From contig VZRS01014892.1 in the NCBI GenBank assembly GCA_013398055.1, positions 8,987 through 72,986 on the forward strand: a stretch of DNA of 64,000 nucleotides. The letters are read 5' to 3'. Below the pieces are notes generated by a model. It was given only the letters and a program-made list of their open reading frames with translations. It was not told the DNA's origin and searched no databases. A program made the translations under genes and the position numbers. Every line of letters starts with the position of its first letter. Position 1 is the first letter of the stretch. Positions 12,401-24,400 of the stretch are shown here, in pieces. The stretch comes from Ifrita kowaldi (lineage: Eukaryota > Chordata > Aves > Passeriformes > Cinclosomatidae).

Positions 12401-15400
12401 CCTGTGGATGTGTTAAAATACCTCTTGACATTTACCACATTAAGGAAGCTATGGCAATCCTGCAGTTACTCCTTGCACTCTTTCCTGTTCAAAGGATATG
12501 GGGGTGTGCCTGTCAGCTTCGTGGCAGTTAATAAGTCGAAAGCATGTCATGTAACTTTACATTTTGCCTAATTAAATGTCTGCTGCAAATAATAGCCCAT
12601 TTCATCTTCCAGATGCCTAGCCTTCAAAGGCATTTGGCCTTTCGTGCACAAAAGGAACACAGTAACATGGTGTATTACTAGTATTGAAAGTCTTGTCTTG
12701 TCGTAAAACATCTGAGATGACACTCACATTCATCCTTTTCAGAGCCTATCCTGAACCACATTTAGGTTTAGAGTGGTGTTGCACAGTTGCCTTTCCAGAC
12801 TGGGGAAAGAGGCCAGCCTATTATGGACTGTGAGAAGACAGACTCACAGCCAGACTGTATGAACAGATAGTCCGATGTGGCACTTCACACCTTCTTGTGA
12901 CACTTGCCTTTGCCCTGGTGCACAGGAATGCTGAAACTAAGCTGCATTGTAGCTGAGTCCCTAAAGACTTTAGCAGCAGAGGTAGGAGATAGCTTATAGC
13001 TCTTGCTGAAAATGCTGTTTGCCAGAATGTTTCTGTGCCCGCATTCTTGTTGTGTTTATCTTAACTGTGATGACTAATGGGAAAACAAACCACAAAGTAA
13101 AATAATCCATCCTATGCAACTTGGCTGTTAACCTCAGAAACGAGGTGAGAATCCCGTGACCTACATGAGAAGGCTTGGAAAATGCTTGTGCCTCTATGAA
13201 GCTTGTTTCAGTGTTTCTCTGTCCAGCTGAAATGCAGAGAAGCACTGTTCCAAGTATGATACCTGTATACGCAAGAATGCTCCCAGGCCTTGAGTGGTAC
13301 CAGGCTACAGGCCATGGTGATTAGCTGCTGCATCTTAAATTCTTATTTTTTTCAGGGATGCTGAGGAGCATGTCTCTAGGCAACTCTGACCTACAGAGCA
13401 GAAATATTAGTTCAAATGAACACCAGAGCAAAGTTACAAGACTCGTGGCTTGGCAGCGTGTTGTACTTGGACGCCTATTTAAAATATTCTGCGAGCAAAT
13501 TGATCTAGTCTTTATCTAGTGGATTTTTGGTTAGGTGGGCAAAATACCAGTTGTACTGCTGAAACTTTAGAGGTGAGGCGTGGCCCTGTTAGACTGGATG
13601 CTTTCTGCCCAACCCTGCAGAGCCCACAGATTTGGTTCCTAATACCCTTCATGGCTAAGAAGTGAAAATTTGGGCTTGTGTCCTCAGAAACCCAGCATTG
13701 TTCCTCGTCTACTGACACATTTTAAGGTAAGAGCAAGAGGAATTCCTTCTGATTTGTAGTTACTCTGTATTGCTCTTAATATGTCCTCTTACAGTCTGAT
13801 TTGAGATGATTATTATAATGGAAACCACTGACTTCTTTGGAAAGTATCATCTTGTTCCTTGTAAGTACATCCACATAAATTGTACCATCCTTCCCATTAC
13901 TGGAGAAGGATATCAGGAACTGGCATATAGAACCACTTACCCTTTCCCAGGAGGGCAGGTCTAGCCTAGGAGTTTATTATCACAGTTCTTCAGTTCTTGT
14001 CAAACAACAACTTAGCACTGTCTTATTTGTGCATCAGTGTAAGGGCATGGTTATTCTTCCTGGAAATGAATAGGGTTTTTGGCATTTAACTGTGGGGATA
14101 TTTTATTTTTTTTTTAAACGTAGTTGAGCATGACTGCCTTGTTCTTTCTGTGCCTTCTGTGTCCACAGCATTCTCCCTTCTGTGCATTCTGTATCCCCCA
14201 CATTGGTGCCTTAAATTAACTGCTCAAAAGCAAGTGCAAGAGGCTGGGACGTGTACTACCTCAGATATGTGAAGCAACAGAAGTGACCTCTAATAAACAA
14301 AGTCTGATGCTGCTGCCTGATAGAGAACGAAACTGAACATACATAAAGGGGAAGTAAATGCATTTTTTTCCCTTGTTCTCTATCTAGTTGGTATTGGATA
14401 ATAGTCTTGTGTAGATTGAAATTTCACTGAACAGATGCTTAGTGGGGTCTTCTAATAGAATACTGTGCACAGATGAGCTAATCTAGGTGTACTGGAGGAT
14501 GCAGAAGTGCTTTTTCTTTCTGCATGGAGCTGAGATGTACAAAAAATACCTGCATTCAAAACTCGCTGATATAGGACCAGGAGTGCTATGAACAGGTCTG
14601 TGAAAGCCAAGTTCATGTAAACTTTTATAGTGCCCTCAGGAATGTTTATGTCTAAACCACTTCACTCTTCCAGGCCGCCATTCTTCTATGACTTACTGTC
14701 ATGTACTGAAGGTATGGAGATAAGAGTGTTCCAAAAATCAGCTGCAATTGTTGTGTGGAATTGTTGTCTGCTTAACATGACACTGTCATTGTGTCTCTGG
14801 GAAATGAATGGCAAAAAGCAATGGAACAGCTTGAAATAGAAGGAGGAAATATATAGCACTCTGAATTTTGGAAGTGAAGCAATGAGGTTCTAGGAGCAGT
14901 ACAGGCCTGGCTTTATGGTCTCTAAGTTAGGCAGGGCTATTTAGGGTTAAGTGTACCTCTTGCCTCTAAACTGCAACATTTCTAAGTGTCTCTTACTGTC
15001 ACACAATACTTGTTGAATGGGAGCAATGTGCATACAACATCATATGGGTTCAGGCTAACCCTTTGCAGAGGTGAGTTCATGTGTGCTTGGAGGACCTGGC
15101 TGAACCACTCCTTCTGCTTCCTCATGGACTGCTGCTTAGAGAGCAAAGCCATCTGGTTAAGCTGTACACTTGCTCAGGCAGGATAGGTGAAAACGAGCGT
15201 TCAGTTTGTGGAAACTGTAATATTGATTAGCTGCCTGTAACTTGGCAGAAGACTCCATGGTCCTCACTTCACAATAAAGCAATACCTACAGAATTTTAGA
15301 CCTTTTTTTAGTATTCAAAGGTTGAGTCCTGGATGCTTTCTCTGGCATACAACTCCATGGGGGGAGGCTGCCATCCAGAAGACTGAATACCAAGCTCCTG

Positions 15401-18400
15401 AAGTTTTTACTTTATGTGGATCCAAACTGCTCTGTAAATGGAGTCGTGGAAAATCTCCTGGGAGAAGATGACAACAGCTGGAGACTTCCCAACTCATTTT
15501 GGATCTCACATGCAGACTTCCAGTCTAAAAAATTCAGTTGAGTTTTATATTTGGATGAAATGAACTTCTTGATAGATTTAATGTCTGTTTCTGGGCAGGC
15601 TGGCCGGTCAAGGTGTTTGGACAGCACGAGACAACAAACTAGTGTGAAGCAGCCTTACCAGATAGCAGCTTGCATAGTTGGCAGGATGCATTTCCAACAC
15701 AGGCAGTTAGTTCCTACTTGCCTGGCGCTGTAGGATACCAAACGTGTGCTGCTAATATCGTCTGACTTATGTGTCCATAAATTCAGTTGTCTTGGGGACT
15801 TCTAGAAACTTCATAGGAATGCATGAAGGTCCTGCCTTTGTGGTGGTTTTACAACTGTACACAAGAGCCTAGTGTTTACCCAGTAGCTCATGAACCTGGA
15901 AGTCTGAATGTCACACTGTATCTACTTCAGGTTGTGATCCACACCTTCACCTAACCTACTTCAACAAGTAACAAAACTATGAGACTGTCCTGAGGCAGTG
16001 AGGGACAGAGACTAAGGATCTTTGCTCTTTACTTTAGAAAAAACTTCAAAACTTGGGAAAATCTTTATGGGTGCTCTCTGAGAAGTGAAGAACGCCTTGA
16101 CAAAACATGTCCTCCATGCCACCTCGCCTGGCTACCAGAAGCAGCCTCCCCTCCTCTCTGCTGTGGGACTGCTCAGCTTTATCGCAGACTGACCACTGTG
16201 AGTAGCAGGTGCTGTGACAAAAAGCTTTGTAAACAGTAGGTACCTGCTGTGTCTTGGACTGTGCTGGTCTCTAATAATGCTGAGAGGTGCTTAAAACATG
16301 GATGGGCAGCTACTTGGTGCACTAAAGGTGAAGATGATGCATGAGCCACTGGCACTGAAGTCAGGCACAGCTTGCCAGCTTGTTTATAGAAAACAGATAA
16401 TGCTAGCCCGTACTTCAGATGCTTGTGGGTATGATGGTTAGAAAAAGGTAGAAGTTAGAAACACAGGTGGCTGCCTATCTCCTTTCCCACTAGGCTCTGC
16501 AGAACATACTCTGCTTTCTGTGGTAAAAGCAGACCTACACAAGTGATGCAGTCTCGTTTCCACAGCAGCAAAAGAAAGTATAAGTCCCATGGAAGAAAGG
16601 CGGGGCAATTAACATGACAGGGAGGTGCTCTGCTGGTAGGATTACAGCCTGAGATATCTTGCTGGGGGAAATACAACCTGAGATATCTTGCTGGGAATTC
16701 TGCTGTCATACTTCAAAGCCTGCCTCTTTCTAGCAATAGCATAAGACTTCAGCAAAACTGATCCTGCCTACTGTTAAATGAGGGTTCAGCAGCCATAAGC
16801 ATTGTTTCTAGTGCACTTAGGTAGAAGGTTCCACCCATTCAAGAGGAGAAATAGTTAGCTTCTAACTTGGCTTTCATCTTCTGAAAACTAGCCAAGTAGC
16901 AGGGTATGATGCCAGCTGTGGCTGCCAGGGGAGGGAGGATTCTGTAGATCAGGCAGTATAGCACAGTAACACATCATCTGTCCTTTCCCCACCACCACAG
17001 CTAGCTGCTCTCCTGGTCTGAACCTCTGCTTGGTACAGAAACTTTACTTGAGACACTTGAATCTGGAGTGTTTCATCCAAGATAGAACTATCACAGCCTT
17101 TAACACCCGAGACATTCCACAGGGCCCATGACTGCAGGAACACACTCAAGTGCAATGAAGTGGAGTCAAGCCTTCACAGACTTCTGCCCTGCTTAAAATG
17201 TGCAAAGCATACTCATATGATATTGTTACCTCCCAGCAGAACTGGTGAGGAAAGTGCTAACTTCATGCAACTGGCTGCAAGCTCTGTCTTTTGTTCTTTC
17301 TCTAGATTCTCGTATTGTATGCAGATTCCATCGTATTCTTTAAGCTCTCTTTTGGAAGAGTTTTCTTATAAGCTTTTGAGATCTCCTGTGGAACCAGGCT
17401 TAAGCTGTGTCTGCGAGTTAATTGTCATACTGGAAGCTTAGAATTTGACTGGCTGCAGTTCTGGCACAACTTGTATGTTAATGCTTATTGCACATGGGCA
17501 ATGATGAGCTGTCTTTTCCTTTTGGAAACAGAAACAGATTTGTCTCCAGCTACTGTGGTATCCCAAGGTTTGCTTTGCTTTTTACTCTGCTCAGCCAAAT
17601 TCTCTTGTCTAGCTGAACTGCAGATTTTCTGAAGCCATCTCCTGTTGTTAACCATATCCTGTCCACTGCTTATTCTGTTTGTGTAATTTCAACAGAACTT
17701 CTTATCTGCTCAGCCGTTGTGACATTGCTTCCTCCTGTTATGCATGTTCCTCCTATGCTGAGTCCAAGCCAGATGCTTATGTAGTTTGAAGTGTCTACCT
17801 CACGTCTGAGCTGGCAAGCTGTGCCTTGCTCATCCTGCTCTTTTGCCCTCTTGAGAGCGTTTGGGTGCCTGCCTTCTGGTCTTGGTCATGTGCCAGTCAA
17901 ATCTGAAACCTCTCATCTGTTTGTTGGCAGGCTGTTCTGTGCGTTAGCTGAGAGAATGTGTCTAACCTGTCTGTTAGTTAAGAATAGTTTAGATCAGCCC
18001 TGTCCCAAAATGTCTAGGCTAAACAATTATTTTCTCTACTTCATAAGGCAACCCTCTAGGTGAAGAGCAATGCTGACACAGTTCTGCAGTACTGCAACAG
18101 ACAGATGGCTCTCTATGAAATCCCAGTACTCCCATGATGGGTTTGTGACAATGACTGGTAGGAATTTAGTTGTCTTTTTAGCCATTATCAAAGGCAGACA
18201 TTATCAAAGGCAAGTAAAGTTACTTACTTTGTACGTAACTTCACCTCGAAGCTCTTGCCTGTGATTCTGAGCCTTTGGCTAAAGGAGCACTGATGAACAG
18301 AGACAGTCTCACCCATACATGATTGCTTTGCTAAGACGATATATTTTGTCCAGCCACTTACAGATTGTGTGAAATTTGGTCTAAGAAGTAATTGTATAAC

Positions 18401-21400
18401 TAAAACACTTTCAGTTAATATGGTGTTTAGCTGTAGTGACATTTCTCTGCTTAGCAACAAGGGGAATCACTCTGTGGATAAATCTGTCCCTGTGCTACAA
18501 TTAAAAGGATGCAAACAAAAAAACCTCTTCTCTTCTCTGAAGAAAAGACCATGGATCCTTAGGACTTTCTAATACTGTTGTCAGATGTTCCTACGTATTG
18601 TACAACTTGTCAAACACTGTCAGCTCCCTTTGCTACAAAACCAGAACAAAGAACATGTTAAGTTGCTGTGATATTTATGCAAGTGCAATAATGACTATTA
18701 CAGAGTAGTTGGTTTGTACTGAAGTATGAGATTTGAAGGTGTGTGGATGTACCAAGTTAGCTATAAAGTTGTTTTGTGGTTTTTTTTTCCCTGCTGCCAA
18801 GTCAGTTTCAAGGAATTGCAGACTTCCTAAACCTTTGTGTTTTTCTTCCTAAATAGCCACTTGCTGGATCTTTTAACCTCTGTCTTCTCTAGGCACTGGA
18901 TGATACTCTTAGACTTGGGAGAATGGGAATGAGGACCTCTCCAAGGAAAAAGTAGTGTTTTCAATTGCTTTAGGACTCCCAAGAGGGAGGTGTGCCTAGA
19001 CACAGTACAGAAGAGTAATGTCTTGGGGTGACTCCATCATGTATATCCCCTATCACGGCTTTACGCCAAACAATTGATTTTGTGCCTTTTCTGTGCCTTT
19101 AAACTGAGCTTGAGACGGAAGAAAAAAAAAGGACCAAGCAAACTCTTCAAAGCAGTGTCTCAAGGACACGGAGATTACCCTCCTCTGCGTGCTCTGGCTG
19201 CGGTAGCACAGCGGGAGCATCCTGCTTGCTTCTTCAGCCAGTTTTTTTCCTTTTCCCCTCTCTCTGGCATGAGACGGAAAGCTGAACTTTGTTTCCTGGG
19301 ACTTTGGTTTTTTTTTTTTCCCTTTCTTCTCTTCTGGACTGTTTCAACAACATCAGAACACATCGGGAGAATCTTCCCCAAGGCCCGAGGGGCTGGGCCC
19401 TCACCACCCCAGCTCCAAGGGGGAGACAGACCACACCTACAGAAGGACTCTGAAATCTTCCCAGGTTTCTCTCTACAGCGAGAGATTTCATTATTTAGCA
19501 TTATTATCCTTTTCCTGTGTGTTTGTTAAATAAATAGTTTTTAGCTCTTTCACTTTCCTTCGAGGAAAATTTCCTTTTTCCCCAAACCTGGTGGGGGGAA
19601 GGGTGGTTGTAACCTGGTTTTCTCTCAGAGGATATATTGCTAGATTTTGGCCAAACCAGCGCAAGTATGATCTACAACTATTCTATGGTGCAGTGATGGC
19701 TATTCAGGCTCTGACTGCTGTCAGCATATGTGGAAGTTAACGGACTGGGTGGGAGGCCTCTTAGAAGGTGCTCCTTCATCCACCATAGGAGTCTCCAGAG
19801 GTGAAAGCTGACTGCATTCCAGACAGCTGAACTGTTGCCACTTTGCCTGAAACATGTCTTATAAGTAGGTCTCTTGATTTGCCTAGCTGGTTTGTTTTCA
19901 GCCTAGGCTGGCTCAGTCTCACCAGGAACTGTGAGTTCAGCAATGCTCTACTTCCTTATGAATAGAAAGCAGGTTGTGCTGGACTTAGGGGAGGTATGGT
20001 CGTAATGTGCTTTCTCCTCAGCTTGATGCTCGAAGACTTCAGGGTGTTGCCCAGGTGTCCTGGAAGAGTGTGATACATGGAGCTGCTGAAACAAACAACC
20101 CTTGTAACATATCAGAGAAGCTTGTCCGTGGTATCGTTGAAAATACTGCGCTTTACCTTGAATCTGTTAAGCTTATTAAAAACTTATGTTTTTTTCCCCT
20201 CTCCAATACAGGATCTCAGTCTGCCCAATGGCACACCCGTGGACACTTCTAGCCCAGCCTCCTCCTCATCTCTCCTCAACAGACTGCAGCTGGATGATGA
20301 CTTGGATGTGGAAACTAGAGACCTCTTTGTTACTGTTGATGATCCCAAAAAACACGTGTGCACAATGGAGACATATATCACATACAGGGTTACAACAAAG
20401 GTACAAAGCTATATTCTATTTCCTAGTACTTCCTTCTTTGTGGAATAACTTCAGGGCATGTTCTGGATATTCACATCTTGCACTGTGTTTTTCTATCTTA
20501 AGGACAAGAACTTAGTATCTTTTGGTACCTTGTGAATGTGTTGAAGATGAGACTTCTCATAGCAGAACTGTTACTTCAGTGTCTGAAATTGTGGAAGAAG
20601 CTTTTAACATGTCAACTTTGATTTTTATTTTTTTTTTTTATTTTTTTTTTTTTAATTTTTTTTTGTCTCTGATTCCTAAATAGAACTGTCTGTAAACTTG
20701 TAAGGCCAGTTTCTTTCATTAACTTCAAAATTTGTTCATTTAAATAATCTGACACTCTTTTGGTTTGAGTTCCCCTGAGGGGAATGTGCCTTGTTGCTGG
20801 TTCACTATTAATCATCTCACTTTTTGTGTCTGTCCTTTTCTGAAATGTTTTAAGCTTGTTGCTGGAAGTGTTTACTACGTTTCCTCTGTTATCCACTTTA
20901 CTAAAAGTCTTGATCCTCAGCTGTAAACTAGCTTTCATACAGTTGCTGGTTCGTATAGCTGTGCAGCTGATAATAAAATGAAGTCGCTTAAGAATGCTGC
21001 TGCCTACCAAAAGAGGCTGGAGATTTTTTCAGCACGTTGTAGTTCAGTCATGAACGTAATCTACTTATATTAGTATGAAAAGTGATCTGAAAAGTCCACC
21101 GCATTCACAACTGAAATGTTGATATCTCTTAACTGAATCATTCTCATGTTAAGGAGCTCCTAGGTGATGTTGACATCTGCTTTGGGCACTTGTAGTTACG
21201 TAAGGCAAAAAGTGTTCACTAACTTTACTAGTAACATACTTGATACACTTGTCCGGAAAGATTAACATTCCTCTGGCCCACTTAGATGGCAGTATGTACT
21301 GGAGCGAATATTTTCCTTGGAGATAAGGAACCTTTACAGGCCACAGATAATTTTTTTCCAAATGTCCACTTCAAAGTTTCACTTTCAGACTGCAGAGGAG

Positions 21401-24400
21401 AAAATGGGTTTTCTCTAAAATAGTAGCTATCTCTTGCTGCACTTCTATCACAGTTCTGTCATTCATTTTTACTCTAAGAGTCTTAATCTTGCAGGAAACA
21501 CTGTATCTTAAGTATTAAAAATACTAAGAGGTATTGCAGGAAAGTCTTTTTACTTGGAGGAGCTTAGCCTTCAGCTATTACTTGATCGGAAGGAATAGGA
21601 ACCACAAAATGAGATGCAACTTTCCACAGGCAAATGCCTAAAATTGGCTAATGTTGTTTCTCTCTTAAATTAAGACTCAGTTATTTTGTCAATATAAAAT
21701 ATCTCTATGCAGTGGCACCCTAATAATGTTCCTGTGCTTGGATATCCTTATGTTCAAGGGTTCCTTTCATTTTTAAAGCAGAACTCTGAAACACGGCCAA
21801 GGTATTTACCATATTTTGATCAGGTGTATTACCCAACAGTGTCTCTTTTTTAATTAAAAGAAATAATTCTATACTTCTGATTTTCATGTCTACCTACCTG
21901 TCTATTAATACTTGTTTTATTTTGCATCTCATTGTAGCACATAAATCTGCTATATCATACTATTGCAGTGCTGTTATGAAACTGTGTAAGTTGTTCTTCT
22001 GAATCACCATGAGATCCTCATTTCTTTGGTTTTATTATTCTTGGAAACTTTTGGTTAATCTCTAGGGTCAGAACCTCTAGCACTATCTACCATTTTTTAA
22101 GACTAACAGTATCAACGGTCTAACTCATTCTTGCCCTACAAACGAGGCCTCTTTGATGCTGAGCAAATTGCCAATTAGCCATTGTAGCTGAAAGCAGTAA
22201 TTAAACATGGCAGAAAAGCTGCACAGGAATAATCCTTAGAGTGAGATGAGGAGCCCTCTCAAAACCTCCCTTGCAGCCTTGCAGGAAAGAAGCTTAGATC
22301 TCTAAAGGGTCTCTCTGGTGCCTCTGAATGAGGAGGCAGGGATGGCTGGGGTTTTTTGCTTCTCTACTGGAGAATGCTTCTGGAACCTCAAAGGTTTGGA
22401 TAAACATAGGTCACATAATGAGTTATTCTGAAGACTGAAAAGTAGCATCACTAGGTGCAAGAGGGGAGTTGCTAATGCTAATGTAATGTGTGGTTGTGGC
22501 TGTGGCAGAATGCCACTGTAGGGAAGAGTGTACATCAACCACAGTCTCATTTGTGTTGTGTCGGGTTTTTTTCTTTTTTCTTTATACAGGTCCTTCATTG
22601 TAACAGCAAACAAAAAAAGAGAAGTCTTGCAGTATGCCCCAGGCTTTTCATCTTCTTATACCTTTGTCAGCAGGTGATGGTGACTGAGGGAAGGTCAAAA
22701 CTGTGGCTTGCAAAGTAAAACTTAGGAGTTTACTTGATCCTGCTTGTGTACCTGTTTTCACAAATTCCTAGTAAGAGCCAGGTAGCATTCCCTAGCCTGT
22801 CTTTTGGATGAACACATTTAAAGAATGTAGTGGTAATCCTCCAGCTAACAAGACAGTGATTCAGGACTGACTCTCTTGATTCTTTCGTATCTGGTTTTCA
22901 TCTTGCGAATGCAGTTACTAATGCAGGATAGTAGGATGTTTCCTTACACAGAGAGGCTAGTGAAACCATAAAGGTGGGTGAAACTTGTGCTGGAACTTAA
23001 GTAGTCTTGACTGTGCTGATTGAAGTGTCTTTGTGTTCTTCACATAGACAGGTATGCATCCTAGGGGGATTTTACCAGCAGATCTTCCGTAGGAAGGAAG
23101 GGGAAGTAAAGCTTGGCCTTATGTTGTGTAGTCATCTCTCCTGAGTGAAACATAATTAAGTGTACTTCTAACTTCAGTTTCATTGTACTTTCTAGGATGG
23201 CAAGGCCTTTTTATGTGCCTTTTCCCATGGAGGTCTGAACAGCTGAGTGCCATTCTTCAGAGTCACGCAGTTGCTCTGCAGGCTTGAAGGGAGAGTCTTT
23301 CAACCAGTCAGTACTGAAGTGGAGGTCTTGTTTTCAGTTTCCTGTCCTTCTCCTTATGCTTCCAGTCCATGCATTGGGTAGATTACTTGAACACATGAAA
23401 CAGCTTGATTCCCTAGAGAGGAGCAGGTGAAAGTGGTATGAAGTCTTTCTCAAACAGGCTAAACTATTTGAGGCGGAAGAAATGCTGGAGTGCTGAGAAC
23501 ACCAACCTTGTTCCCTTCCCCTTCCCCTCTCTGGCATTCTCCTCTTTTCCTAGCTGAAGATTTTGCCTCAAACTTAAATAGTAACAGGGAGGGGAATCTG
23601 CAATCATGTCTAGTGAGTTAGAGAGTAGAACTAGGGGTCAAAAATACTTTTCATATAGTCATCACAGGCTAGCTTTTTTTTGCTAACTCCTTCCAAGAAA
23701 GACAATAATTTTACACAAGAGCAAGACTTAGTGATTGCCTTAATACTGCCTTTAGTCAAAACTATTCCAGCAACTGAGGTGAAAGTGTCTGTAACTCCAC
23801 CTGCTTTCCAGCAAGTAAAACTGAGCCCAGAGTGCTGCAGTACTGACTTAGTGGAACTGTGCTGGAATCTTCAATAAGTTCCTGGAAACATCTTGCCCAT
23901 TATCTTTTGGGAGGTTGAGATCTGCCATGTAAGTTTCTCAGCTTCCTTTCGAAGAGACACATCCTTGCAAGATGAGATTTATGAATCTTACTGAGAAAGC
24001 AGGAGGAATTTCACCGTGTCAAAAACATAGATGCTTTGCTTGTTGTCTGTTACGGAAATTTCCCTGCCCAACCATCCAGGAGCCACTCTGGCAGTCACTC
24101 TTGCTCCACCTGATCTGGGACTGAGGCCCCTTCCCAGCTACACCCCCCACACTCACACAGTCATTGCAGATTTCCTTATTGGATTGACCCCAGGTTTCCC
24201 ATAGCAAAGTCTCAGGCATCTGGATCCTTAAAATAATTTAAGCATAGTGCAATAACAAACCAGCAGCTTGAGCTGGTGCCTCTGAGGAGGGACTCAGAAC
24301 AAAGGAACTCCTGGGCTTTTATCCCCTCACCAGTCTGAGTGTGGGAAGGTCTGGGATCATCGGCTCCTGCCGTGTCTCAGTGTCTGGTCCCCTGGCTGGG

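Larger units (their letters stand above)
222..20211 (+). other. SNX30: SNX30 intron 1 (20 kb)
   Basis: Long phase-0 intron between donor GTACGG and acceptor CTCCAATACAG. It contains three CR1 fragments (about 2286-2440 minus, 5210-6350 minus, 8190-9555 plus), a 29-bp tandem duplication at 16644-16701 and a solo LTR at 19019-19663. The remaining stretches, including 222-2285, 2441-5209, 6351-8189, 9556-16643 and 16702-19018, show only short chance open frames and no recognisable gene or RNA. Confidence 0.9.

Noticed and set aside
12266..12571. 101-codon open frame in intron 1
   Set aside because: No similarity to a known protein, no splice or promoter context, and a length expected by chance in 20 kb of intron.
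19074..19529. 151-codon plus-strand open frame and overlapping 108- and 85-codon minus-strand frames
   Set aside because: They lie inside the solo LTR, which is non-coding, and have no protein similarity that I recognise.
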